From CAJQND01 sp051010055 (GTDB lineage: Bacteria; Pseudomonadota; Alphaproteobacteria; Rhizobiales; CAJQND01), in the NCBI GenBank assembly GCA_051010055.1, contig JBPCVY010000158.1, positions 1 to 9,174 of the forward strand: 9,174 bases of DNA, in the 5' to 3' direction. This document shows positions 1 to 7,178 of this stretch, in pieces. The notes under the pieces are model-generated. The model did no database searches. It had not been told where the DNA came from and saw nothing but the letters and a program-made list of their open reading frames with translations. Position 1 is the stretch's first letter, and each line of letters opens with the position of its first letter. The position numbers were made by a program, and so were the translations under genes.

Positions 1-526
1 CGAGTATCTTCTCCAGTTCCCCTTCTTCCAGACGCCTTTCGCGCCTGTTGTCCGTAAAGCGGAGCCGCACCTTGTCCAGGGGGTTCTCTTTGAGAGGTAC
101 GCCCCATTCGCTGCGGGCTGTCTCGAACATATGTCTGATTGGGTTTAACTGCCGTCTCAACGTAGATGGGAGAACCTTTTTTAAGCGTCGATCCCTGTAG
201 CTTATGAAGTCCGATGTCTTCAGCGAGGTAAGGTTCTTTTTGCAAATCTTATCTCTGAGGAATGCATTTAGGACGATTGCCTCTACGGCAAATGCTTTCT
301 TCCTAGGCGTTATCTCGTTCCTGTAACGAATTACAAGATCGCCCAGAGTAAAATTTTCGAGGGTTTCTCTGTTCTCCCCAAGTTCCCCTCTGTCAGCCCT
401 CACTTCCATCTGCCGTGCCCAAGCTTCTGCATCCTTCCTTTGCAAAAAACTCTTTGTGAGAGATGGCTGACCTTTGCGTCTGATCTGAACCTGATACTTG
501 TCGTTTCTTTTGCGCAACGTTGCCAC
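1..526 (-). CDS. Tyrosine recombinase / phage-type integrase, N-terminal 175 residues (C-terminus outside window)
   Basis: Site-specific recombinase expected to integrate and excise a mobile element by DNA strand exchange. The frame is open from a GTG at 526 to the window edge (175 codons). It begins ATLRKRNDKYQVQIRRKG, the typical N-terminal arm-binding strand region of this family, followed by FLQRKDAEAWARQME. A helical SAM-like core-binding domain follows at about residues 55-150 (LGDLVIRYRNEI, then RHMFETARSEWGVP). The catalytic domain would begin near RRLEEGELEKIL at the edge, so the R-H-R-Y catalytic residues are not visible. GTG was chosen because AAAGGA lies 8 nt upstream and homology starts right there; a TTG 12 codons earlier is in frame but less likely. 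It lies just beyond the 3' end of tRNA-Arg(CCG), which supports an island integrase. Fourteen of its 26 Arg codons are AGA/AGG and it is more AT-rich than its neighbours, indicating transfer. Family assignment is firm; element type (phage, ICE, island) is unknown. Confidence 0.88.
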   Translation of the reverse strand, partial: MATLRKRNDKYQVQIRRKGQPSLTKSFLQRKDAEAWARQMEVRADRGELGENRETLENFTLGDLVIRYRNEITPRKKAFAVEAIVLNAFLRDKICKKNLTSLKTSDFISYRDRRLKKVLPSTLRRQLNPIRHMFETARSEWGVPLKENPLDKVRLRFTDNRRERRLEEGELEKIL

Positions 527-540
527 AGCGTAGTTCCTTT

Positions 541-564
541 CGTTGTGCCCGTGGTGTGCCAACG
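541..564. repeat. CGTTG/CAACG inverted motif in the integrase leader
   Basis: CGTTG at 541-545 and CAACG at 560-564 form an inverted pair around a loop containing two TGTGCC direct copies. The same pentamers recur as the perfect 10-bp palindrome GCAACGTTGC at 514-523, over codons 2-5 of the integrase. Such clusters near an int start can be arm-type integrase or excisionase sites, or an autoregulatory operator. This is inference from position; the repeats are short enough to be chance. Confidence 0.25.
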
Positions 565-599
565 AGAACGAAAGAGAATCTTGGTTGTAGATGAGCTCA

Positions 600-627
600 G
601 TTATCCTTTTGTATTCATTAGGATAAC
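600..627. repeat. 7-bp inverted repeat next to the tRNA 3' end
   Basis: GTTATCC (600-606) and GGATAAC (621-627) are perfect inverted copies with a 14-nt AT-rich spacer. The right arm ends one base from the encoded CCA of tRNA-Arg. It is not followed by a T-run on either strand, so it is not a convincing intrinsic terminator. It lies inside the presumed island end, between attachment site and integrase, where recombinase or accessory-protein sites are common. The function is inferred from location only. Confidence 0.4.
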
Positions 628-628
628 T

Positions 629-705
<77 letters not shown>

Positions 706-726
706 TTAAAGGGTGTCCTCCTTTAA
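706..726. repeat. Inverted repeat TTAAAGG/CCTTTAA directly upstream of the tRNA
   Basis: TTAAAGG (706-712) and CCTTTAA (720-726) are perfect inverted copies with a 7-nt spacer, touching the 5' end of tRNA-Arg. It would lie in the tRNA promoter or 5' leader. On the minus strand it also contains AAAGGAGG, a Shine-Dalgarno-like string with no start codon after it. The rest of the gene-free stretch up to the polA start (about 727-919) shows no promoter, terminator or RNA that I can support. Confidence 0.35.
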
Positions 727-919
727 CCCATCATCGGCGTGGCTGCAATCGCTTTGCGCGGCCAATCCTCAAAGATAAGAGCTGCGCCTGATACCGTGAT
801 AGCGAAAACGGAGCACACCCCCCGCGCACATCTTTAAAATCAAAACCGGAAGCGACAAGCCTGTGGGTGCTGCGCGCTGGCATATGGCATCCGCCTGCAG
901 CCAGTGGCATAGTGCGCCG

Positions 920-3817
920 ATGGCATCTGAGAAAACACCTGTAAAACCTGGCGACCATTTCTACCTGGTCGATGGCTCATCTTATATTTTCCGCGCATAC
1001 CACGCCCTGCCGCCGCTCACACGCAAGTCTGACGGCTTGCCGGTTGGGGCTGTGTCGGGCTTTTGCAATATGCTGAACCGCTTACTGCGCGAATCCAAAG
1101 ACGATGATGCCCCCAGCCATCTTGCGGTGATTTTCGACTATTCATCGAAATCGTTCCGCAACGAGATTTTTCCAGACTACAAGGCCCACAGGCCGGAAGC
1201 GCCGGAAGATTTGCGCCCGCAGTTCGGCATCATCCGCCAGGCCACCAGGGCTTTCAATGTGCCGTGCATCGAGATGGAGGGCTTTGAGGCGGACGATCTC
1301 ATCGCAACCTATGCCCGCCAGGCAGAAGAGGCCGGCGCAACGGTGAAAATCGTCTCATCAGACAAGGATTTGATGCAGCTTATAACGCCCCACATCGTCA
1401 TGTATGACCAGATGAAAGACCGGGTGTTCGGTTCTGACGAGGTGGTGGAGAAATTCGGCGTTGGCCCGGAGAAAATGATCGATCTCCAGGCGATGGCCGG
1501 TGATAGCGTGGACAATGTGCCTGGTGTTCCGGGCATCGGCGTTAAAACGGCGGCGCAATTGCTTGAAGAATATGGCGATCTCGACACCCTGCTGGAACGC
1601 GCTGGCGAAATAAAACAGAACAAGCGCCGCGAAAACCTTATTGAGTTTGCAGATCAGGCGCGTCTGTCGCGCGATCTGGTAACGCTGAAAACAGACGTGC
1701 CGGTTGAAGTGCCGCTGGGTGAATTTGGCGTCGCCAACCCAAACGCTTCTGAGCTTATCGGGTTTCTCAAGGCAATGGAGTTCACCACACTCACCAACAG
1801 GGTGGCCTCGGAAATTGAGGCAGATGCATCTGAGATTGAACCTGTTGATGTTGAAATCAAACACTGGCAGCCGGAAGAACCTGAACCGGTTGTTCAAACC
1901 AATGGCGGGGCCCCAACGCCGCAGGCGGGCGCTGCTTTGTGGGCAGCAGCGGCAAAAACCCCGCTAATAGATACAACCGCGTATGAAACGGTAACGACAC
2001 CCGATAGCCTTCAAAGCTGGCTCGATGAGGCAAAGCAGGCCGGGCTGGTGGCGTTTGATACAGAGACAAACTCTCTTGACGCCATGCAGGCGGAATTGGT
2101 TGGCTTTTCGCTGGCAACAGCGCCGGGCAGGGCTTGCTATGTGCCTGTCGGTCATGGCAATGGCGGCGGTGACCTGCTCGAATTTGAAGTGGAAAAGCCG
2201 GCGCAAATCAGCGAAGCCGATGCCCTTGCCGGCCTTAAGAAGCTTCTGGAAGACTCGGGTGTTTTGAAAATCGGGCAAAACCTAAAATATGATCTTCTTG
2301 TCATGAAGCAGCGCGGAATAGACATCGCGCCGCTGGATGACACGATGCTTTTATCTTACGCGCTGGATTCTGGCCGCAACGGCCATGGCATGGATGAGTT
2401 GTCGCAAAAGCATCTCGGCCATACACCTATTTCGTTCAAAGACGTTGCCGGCACAGGCAAGAAACAACTCACGTTCGACAGGGTGCCCCTTGATCTGGCC
2501 ACGCCTTATGCGGCGGAGGATGCTGATGTCACACTGCGGTTGTGGATGATTTTGAAGCCCCGCCTGGCAGCTGACAGCAAGACCACAGTATACGAAACCC
2601 TGGAGCGGCCATTGGTGCCGGTGCTGGCGGCAATGGAGAATGCAGGCGTCACCGTTGACCGCACCGTGCTCTCCAGGCTTTCGGGTGATTTTGCGCAAAC
2701 CATGGCAGGGCTTGAAGCAGAAATTCACGAGCTTGCAGGCGAGCCTTTTAACATCGGTTCGCCCAAGCAACTTGGCGAAATCATATTCGACAAGCTTGGC
2801 CTTGAAGGCGGCAAGAAAACGGCAACCGGCGCCTGGAGCACAGGCGCTGCGGTGCTGGAAGATCTGGCCGCGCAAGGACATGAGTTGCCGGTCAAGGTGC
2901 TTGAGTGGCGCCAACTTGCCAAGCTCAAAAGCACCTATACAGATGCCCTGCCGGAATTTATCAATCCCAAGACGGGCCGCGTGCATACGTCATACGCAAT
3001 GGCGTCCACGTCAACGGGCCGGCTTTCTTCATCTGACCCGAACCTGCAGAACATTCCGGTTCGCACCGAAGAGGGGCGCAGAATCCGTACTGCGTTTATT
3101 GCTGAAAAAGGCAACAAACTCATTAGCGTCGATTACAGCCAAATCGAGCTACGCGTGCTGGCCCATGTGGCCAATATTCCACAGCTCAGGAAAGCGTTCG
3201 ATGATGGCCTTGATATTCACGCCATGACCGCGTCTGAAATGTTCAATACGCCCATCGAAGGTATGGATCCGATGGTTAGGCGGCGCGCAAAAGCCGTCAA
3301 TTTCGGCATCATATATGGCATTTCCGCATTCGGGTTGGCCAACCAGCTTGGCATCGAGCGCTCGGAGGCGTCAGATTATATCAAGACCTATTTTGAGCGG
3401 TTTCCAGGCATCAGGGACTATATGGATGAAACCAAAAAGTTCTGCCACGAGCACGGATATGTGGAGACAATTTTTGGCCGCAGGTGCCATTTCCCGCGCA
3501 TTGATTCAAAGAACCCGCAAGAGCGCGCATTCATGGAGCGCGCCGCGATCAACGCACCTATCCAGGGGGCAGCGGCAGATATTATCCGCCGGGCGATGGT
3601 GCGCATGCCCAATGCCTTGAACGATGCCGGTCTTGGTGCGCGCATGCTGTTGCAGGTGCACGATGAGTTGATTTTTGAAGCAGCCGAAGGTGAGGTGGAT
3701 AAAACCATCGAGACCGCATCGGCGGTCATGGCCGGGGCGCCATTGCCTGCGGTGCAGCTAGCGATTCCACTTAAAGTGGACGCGCGCGCAGCCGATAACT
3801 GGGATGAAGCTCACTAG
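920..3817 (+). CDS. polA: DNA polymerase I
   Basis: Cytoplasmic repair and Okazaki-fragment polymerase that removes RNA primers and fills gaps. From the ATG at 920 it is 965 residues. The 5' nuclease domain (about 11-300) has LVDGSSYIFRAYHALPPL with D18, EGFEADDLIATYA, SSDKDLMQLI and the helix-hairpin-helix GDSVDNVPGVPGIGVKTA. A Glu/Pro/Ala-rich linker follows. The 3'-5' exonuclease (about 355-560) keeps Exo I FDTETNSLD (D380, E382), Exo II NLKYD (D458) and Exo III YAAEDAD (Y530, D534), so proofreading should be active. The polymerase domain has motif A DYSQIELR (D738), motif B RRRAKAVNFGIIYG and motif C QVHDE (D915, E916). D738 and D915 are each offset by 33 from E. coli D705 and D882, so the spacing is normal. 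The frame also has ATG 884 and GTG 863 upstream; 920 fits the family N-terminus, although no strong ribosome site precedes it. It converges with the ABC ATPase gene across 27 bp. Confidence 0.97.
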   Translation: MASEKTPVKPGDHFYLVDGSSYIFRAYHALPPLTRKSDGLPVGAVSGFCNMLNRLLRESKDDDAPSHLAVIFDYSSKSFRNEIFPDYKAHRPEAPEDLRPQFGIIRQATRAFNVPCIEMEGFEADDLIATYARQAEEAGATVKIVSSDKDLMQLITPHIVMYDQMKDRVFGSDEVVEKFGVGPEKMIDLQAMAGDSVDNVPGVPGIGVKTAAQLLEEYGDLDTLLERAGEIKQNKRRENLIEFADQARLSRDLVTLKTDVPVEVPLGEFGVANPNASELIGFLKAMEFTTLTNRVASEIEADASEIEPVDVEIKHWQPEEPEPVVQTNGGAPTPQAGAALWAAAAKTPLIDTTAYETVTTPDSLQSWLDEAKQAGLVAFDTETNSLDAMQAELVGFSLATAPGRACYVPVGHGNGGGDLLEFEVEKPAQISEADALAGLKKLLEDSGVLKIGQNLKYDLLVMKQRGIDIAPLDDTMLLSYALDSGRNGHGMDELSQKHLGHTPISFKDVAGTGKKQLTFDRVPLDLATPYAAEDADVTLRLWMILKPRLAADSKTTVYETLERPLVPVLAAMENAGVTVDRTVLSRLSGDFAQTMAGLEAEIHELAGEPFNIGSPKQLGEIIFDKLGLEGGKKTATGAWSTGAAVLEDLAAQGHELPVKVLEWRQLAKLKSTYTDALPEFINPKTGRVHTSYAMASTSTGRLSSSDPNLQNIPVRTEEGRRIRTAFIAEKGNKLISVDYSQIELRVLAHVANIPQLRKAFDDGLDIHAMTASEMFNTPIEGMDPMVRRRAKAVNFGIIYGISAFGLANQLGIERSEASDYIKTYFERFPGIRDYMDETKKFCHEHGYVETIFGRRCHFPRIDSKNPQERAFMERAAINAPIQGAAADIIRRAMVRMPNALNDAGLGARMLLQVHDELIFEAAEGEVDKTIETASAVMAGAPLPAVQLAIPLKVDARAADNWDEAH

Positions 3818-3844
3818 CGACGCTGCAGCCGCTGAAAATTGAAA

Positions 3845-4600
3845 TTACAGAATCTGGCTCAGGAATTCTTTGGTCCTGGGGTCTTTCGCATTCTTGAAGA
3901 ATGTTTTGGGCGGCCCATGCTCAACGATAATGCCCCTGTCCGTGAAATAAATGTGGTCAGCGATCTCGCGGGCAAAACCCATCTCATGGGTTACCAGAAT
4001 GCAAGTCATTCCATCCTGGGCCAGTTCCTTGATAGTCAAGAGCACTTCTTTCACGGTTTCAGGGTCAAGGGCAGCAGTAACCTCATCAAAAAGCATCACA
4101 TCAGGCCGCATGGCAAGTGAGCGGGCAATGGCAACGCGCTGCTGCTGTCCGCCGGAAAGCTCGCCTGGGTAATTATCTTCCTTACCCTCCAAGCGCACCT
4201 TCTTGATCAAGTCCCGGGCCCGTTTTTCAACCTCCGCCTTGTCTTCTTTCAAAACCAGCACCGGCGCCATCATCACGTTCTCAATCGCCGTCTTGTGGGG
4301 GAAGAGATTGTATTGCTGAAACACCATGCCGACCTTGCGCCTCAAGGCCAGTTTATCCAGATCGGGATCGTTTACTTCCTGGCCCTCAACGGTGATGGAG
4401 CCTGCCTGAATATCGTTGAGGGCGTTTATGCACCGGATCAAAGTCGATTTTCCAGACCCCGATGGCCCGATAATGCAAATCACTTCGCCCTTTTTCACAT
4501 CCAGCGAAACACCCTTCAACACTTCCAGATCACCGAAACTTTTATGCACTTCGGTTATCGAAATGATCGGCTGGTCTTCGGTCCAGGCAGTTTCAGCCAT
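3845..4600 (-). CDS. Polar amino acid ABC transporter, ATP-binding protein
   Basis: Nucleotide-binding subunit (251 aa) that drives import through the two permeases encoded just upstream; it acts on the cytoplasmic face of the inner membrane. Visible motifs: Walker A GPSGSGKST (45-53), Q-loop VFQQYNLFPH with Q96, signature LSGGQQQR (from 148), Walker B VMLFDE (168-173), D-loop AALDPE and switch histidine H205 in VTHEMGFA. Length and motif wording match the GlnQ/HisP class of polar-amino-acid importers. The residue after the Walker B glutamate is Val174 where HisP/GlnQ have Pro; this is a tolerated variant. The start at 4600 has GGAG 7 nt upstream and lies 23 nt past the permease 2 stop; the frame stays open upstream to 4684, but that extension overlaps the permease gene and lacks homology. 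It is the last gene of the operon. Substrate cannot be told from this subunit. Confidence 0.95.
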   Translation of the reverse strand: MAETAWTEDQPIISITEVHKSFGDLEVLKGVSLDVKKGEVICIIGPSGSGKSTLIRCINALNDIQAGSITVEGQEVNDPDLDKLALRRKVGMVFQQYNLFPHKTAIENVMMAPVLVLKEDKAEVEKRARDLIKKVRLEGKEDNYPGELSGGQQQRVAIARSLAMRPDVMLFDEVTAALDPETVKEVLLTIKELAQDGMTCILVTHEMGFAREIADHIYFTDRGIIVEHGPPKTFFKNAKDPRTKEFLSQIL

Positions 4601-4623
4601 CGGTTTGCTCCATGTAGGTCCTG

Positions 4624-5523
4624 CTACAACTTCACCTGGAAGCGTTTTTCCAGGCGCAATGTCGCCCGCGCAATCGGGTAACAATACAAAAAGAAGATCA
4701 CCAGCGCGAAGCCGAAGAACGGCAACAGCAGTTCTGGGTGATTGTCTTCAGCCTCCATGGCCTGACGTGACAAGGTGACGATTTCCTCAACCCCCAACAG
4801 CGAGACCAGCGGCGTTGCCATGGTGAGAATGGCGTACCAGTTCATCCATGGCGGAATCATGCGTTTGAAACATTGCGGCAGGATAATGCGCCACAAGGTT
4901 TGCTGGCGCGAGTAGGCAAGCGATTCAGCTGCCTCCCACTGGCCCGTGGGCACTGATTGAATGGCGCCGCGCACAATCTCTGAAATGTTGGCCATTATCG
5001 GCAATGACAGGCCGAAAACCGCTTTTATCCAGTCCGGTATGAGGATAATTGTGCTGCCCAGTTTGATTTCGAACGGGAACGCCAGCATGACAATGAACAA
5101 AAGCACCAGCCACGGCGAATTCCGGAACAGCTGAGTGATGAACCAGGAGATTCGTTCTATCAGCCGGTTTGGTGAAATCTGGCCAAGGCCAAGTAAAATG
5201 CCGGCAATTGTGCCGACCGCCATGGTGAAGAAGCTGATGAGGATGTTGAGACCAAACCCTTTGAACAACAATAGGGGCATCCAGCGCCACAGGGCATCAA
5301 AGGCATCGGCGGTGGTGTATTTGCTCTGCGCGGCAGCCGCAATTGGCCAAAGCACGGCGAAAGCGAACAGGGTAAAAATTACCCAGGGCGGCGTGTTCAC
5401 AATCCAGCGGCTGAAGATAAGACTGTCCGGGGCACCGGAAGCTCGCGCACGAAACGGTTTCATCACCGGCATATCGGTTGCAGCAGCAGCGCCAACGCCT
5501 GGTATTGTGCGCAAGCTCCTCAT
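4624..5523 (-). CDS. Polar amino acid ABC transporter, permease 2
   Basis: Inner-membrane permease (299 aa) of the HisM/HisQ-type BPD_transp_1 family, expected to pair with permease 1 as a heterodimer. It has a hydrophilic N-terminus of about 45 residues, a first hydrophobic segment around 46-65, a second around 90-115, the family string FRNSPWLVLLF (133-143), and further segments at about 160-182, 230-245 and 267-285. The EAA loop EAAESLAYSRQQTLWRIILP (197-216) contacts the ATPase; the usual glycine at position 7 is Ala203. The ATG at 5523 overlaps the permease 1 stop as ATGA, suggesting translational coupling; an ATG 36 nt further upstream would overlap permease 1 more, and an internal Met18 is also possible. 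The longer N-terminus than permease 1 is common for one of the two subunits in such operons. Confidence 0.92.
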   Translation of the reverse strand: MRSLRTIPGVGAAAATDMPVMKPFRARASGAPDSLIFSRWIVNTPPWVIFTLFAFAVLWPIAAAAQSKYTTADAFDALWRWMPLLLFKGFGLNILISFFTMAVGTIAGILLGLGQISPNRLIERISWFITQLFRNSPWLVLLFIVMLAFPFEIKLGSTIILIPDWIKAVFGLSLPIMANISEIVRGAIQSVPTGQWEAAESLAYSRQQTLWRIILPQCFKRMIPPWMNWYAILTMATPLVSLLGVEEIVTLSRQAMEAEDNHPELLLPFFGFALVIFFLYCYPIARATLRLEKRFQVKL

Positions 5524-6275
5524 GTGCCGTAACCGGGAATGCGCATTGTCCGCTCCCACTTGTTCATACCCAGGACCAAAACTCCAACCAGGCTGATATA
5601 GAAAACAAACAGCAACATCATGGATGCGTTCTGGGCGGTGGAATAGTCATTGTAGATGCTGACCATTTGATAGAGCAGCTCCGGCACCGCGATGGCCAGC
5701 GCCTGGGTGGTGGTTTTCACCAGATTGACCAGATTGTTGTTGAGCGCCGGCAGACACACTCTGAAGGCCAGCGGAAACACCACATAAATATAGGTTTGCA
5801 GCCGGTTCATGCCCAATGCTTCGGCTGCCTCGCTGGTTGATTCCGGCACGGCCTCAATCCCGGCGCGGAAAATTTCTACATTGAAAGCGCCTGCAAAGAA
5901 GGACAAGGAAATGATGGCCCAACCGACATTGGAAATAATCGGCACTTCGAGCCAGCCGTCCGGCGAGTAGGTGGGCGTGAACTGCCCGAGCGCAAAATAG
6001 AAAAACAAAAGCTGGATCAGCGGCGGGGTGTTGCGGAAGAACTGGATATAGCCTTGCACCACATTGCGCACGATCGTTAAGGGCGAGCCTTGCAACCAGG
6101 CCCCGACAATGCCGATGACCACACTCAAGATTACGCAGATGACCGAAAGATAAATGGTCATCCAAAACCCTTCAACGACCCGGTCCCACTGTGTTGGGTC
6201 GTAGAAGAAAACGAAATTCCACTTTGGATGTGTGTCCGCAAGATTGCGGAAATACGTTTGGATCTGTTCGAACAT
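5520..6275 (-). CDS. Polar amino acid ABC transporter, permease 1
   Basis: Inner-membrane permease (251 aa) of the amino-acid BPD_transp_1 family, first of the two channel subunits. Hydrophobic segments lie at about 36-61, 85-97, 113-132, 165-180 and 218-237. The motif FFRNTPPLIQLLFF (79-92) matches the RGTPxLxQ signature of polar-amino-acid permeases. The EAA loop EAAEALGMNRLQTY (149-162) retains its glycine (G155) and ends near P168. A GGGGG-containing ribosome site precedes the ATG at 6275. The gene begins 63 nt after the binding-protein stop, with a GC-rich hairpin in the gap, and its TGA overlaps the next ATG. Subfamily substrate is not identifiable. Confidence 0.94.
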   Translation of the reverse strand: MFEQIQTYFRNLADTHPKWNFVFFYDPTQWDRVVEGFWMTIYLSVICVILSVVIGIVGAWLQGSPLTIVRNVVQGYIQFFRNTPPLIQLLFFYFALGQFTPTYSPDGWLEVPIISNVGWAIISLSFFAGAFNVEIFRAGIEAVPESTSEAAEALGMNRLQTYIYVVFPLAFRVCLPALNNNLVNLVKTTTQALAIAVPELLYQMVSIYNDYSTAQNASMMLLFVFYISLVGVLVLGMNKWERTMRIPGYGT

Positions 6276-6296
6276 GCACGCCCCCAGAAGTGCGGG

Positions 6297-6322
6297 CCCG
6301 GGGGCTCATTTAAACCCCCGGG
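6297..6322 (-). promoter_or_regulatory. Intercistronic GC hairpin between binding-protein and permease genes
   Basis: CCCGGGGG and CCCCCGGG form a perfect 8-bp stem around a 10-nt loop (6305-6314). On the transcribed minus strand no T-run follows, so it is not a simple terminator. Hairpins in this position in binding-protein-dependent transport operons usually protect the upstream mRNA or reduce read-through, so more binding protein than permease is made. The structure is seen directly; the function is inferred from analogous operons. Confidence 0.65.
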
Positions 6323-6338
6323 AACACGAATGCCGGGA

Positions 6339-7178
6339 CTATTTGTCCAGCCAGTCTTTGAACCGGTCTTTTTGTTTGGCCAGGAAAGCGGTTGGCTGAA
6401 TGCCCCACTTTTTCTCCAGCTCGATAAGCCGTCCAGACTGCAGCCAATTGTGGCTTATGCCACTCATGAAATTACCGAATACGCAATTGAGCTCGCCAGC
6501 TGGTACGGCCAGACCCCAGGGATTGTCGTCTTCTGAGCTGAGCGGCATTTCATAATCATCATAGTTGCCGGATGACAGATCAGACATGATTGAGGAATCA
6601 TCATAAACCCAGGCAATGCATTTCTTGTCGCGCAAGGCCTGTTTGGCTTCAGCATTGCCGGTGAATGCAATAACCTTGGCGCCATATCTTTCGGTGACGA
6701 TCTTGTTGTAGAACGCGCCTTGCTTGCCGCACACCGGTTTGTCTTTAAGGTCTGTCCACTGCTTGATGCCAACGGCTTTAGGCGCCAATACATTGGTGCC
6801 GGAAGTGTAGTAGTTCGGCTGCACGATGCCGACGATTTTACGCCTGTCGGGGCGGTCCGACATTGTGGCGATCATCATATCGATTTTGCCTTGCTCCAGA
6901 AACTGCATACGGTTTGAGGACTGCACCGCAACCGTTTCAAGCTCAACGCCCAATGCGTCGGCCACATCCTGGGCCATATCAACTTCCATGCCGACAATCG
7001 CGCCGGATTCATTTCTGAAACCCCACGGCTTGTAGTCAGCCTTCACGCCGACAATCACCTTGCCGCGTTCCATCACCTTCTTCCAGGTTTCGTTGGTGCA
7101 TTTTTCGGCCATCGCGAAACTTGCTGAAACTGAAACCAGAACAGCAGCAGCAACACCTGTCTTGAGCAGACTTTTCAT
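6339..7178 (-). CDS. Polar amino acid ABC transporter, periplasmic substrate-binding protein
   Basis: Secreted solute receptor (279 aa, SBP_bac_3 family) that delivers ligand to the permeases. A signal peptide is evident: MKSLLKTG, a hydrophobic core, then ASFAMA with cleavage likely after residue 24. The mature protein opens with a helix and GKVIVGVKADYKPWGF, the usual first strand. GMEVDMAQDVADALGV and GKIDMMIATMSDRPDR follow; Arg112 aligns with the arginine that grips the ligand alpha-carboxylate in HisJ-like proteins, and the VYDD aspartates (193-194) fall where the ligand amino group is bound. An alpha-amino-acid-like ligand is therefore likely, but the side-chain specificity is not readable. 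Four cysteines (27, 150, 187, 232) could form disulfides in the periplasm. The start at 7178 has a strong GGGAGGAG site; an in-frame ATG at 7232 is rejected for lack of a signal peptide at that start. First gene of the operon, divergent from the oxidoreductase. Confidence 0.95.
   Translation of the reverse strand: MKSLLKTGVAAAVLVSVSASFAMAEKCTNETWKKVMERGKVIVGVKADYKPWGFRNESGAIVGMEVDMAQDVADALGVELETVAVQSSNRMQFLEQGKIDMMIATMSDRPDRRKIVGIVQPNYYTSGTNVLAPKAVGIKQWTDLKDKPVCGKQGAFYNKIVTERYGAKVIAFTGNAEAKQALRDKKCIAWVYDDSSIMSDLSSGNYDDYEMPLSSEDDNPWGLAVPAGELNCVFGNFMSGISHNWLQSGRLIELEKKWGIQPTAFLAKQKDRFKDWLDK

Noticed and set aside
600..627. Intrinsic terminator for tRNA-Arg
   Set aside because: The 14-nt loop is large, the stem is AT-rich and there is no T-run after it in the transcript direction.
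731..958. Minus-strand open frame opposite the polA start
   Set aside because: It overlaps the polA N-terminus, lacks recognisable domains and reads like a frame shadow rich in Arg and Cys.
2351..2986. 211-codon minus-strand frame inside polA
   Set aside because: It lies fully antisense to conserved polymerase coding sequence and shows no family motifs; long antisense frames are expected in GC-rich genes.
4601..4684. N-terminal extension of the ABC ATPase
   Set aside because: It would overlap the permease 2 gene and adds non-homologous sequence; the ATG at 4600 has a good ribosome site.
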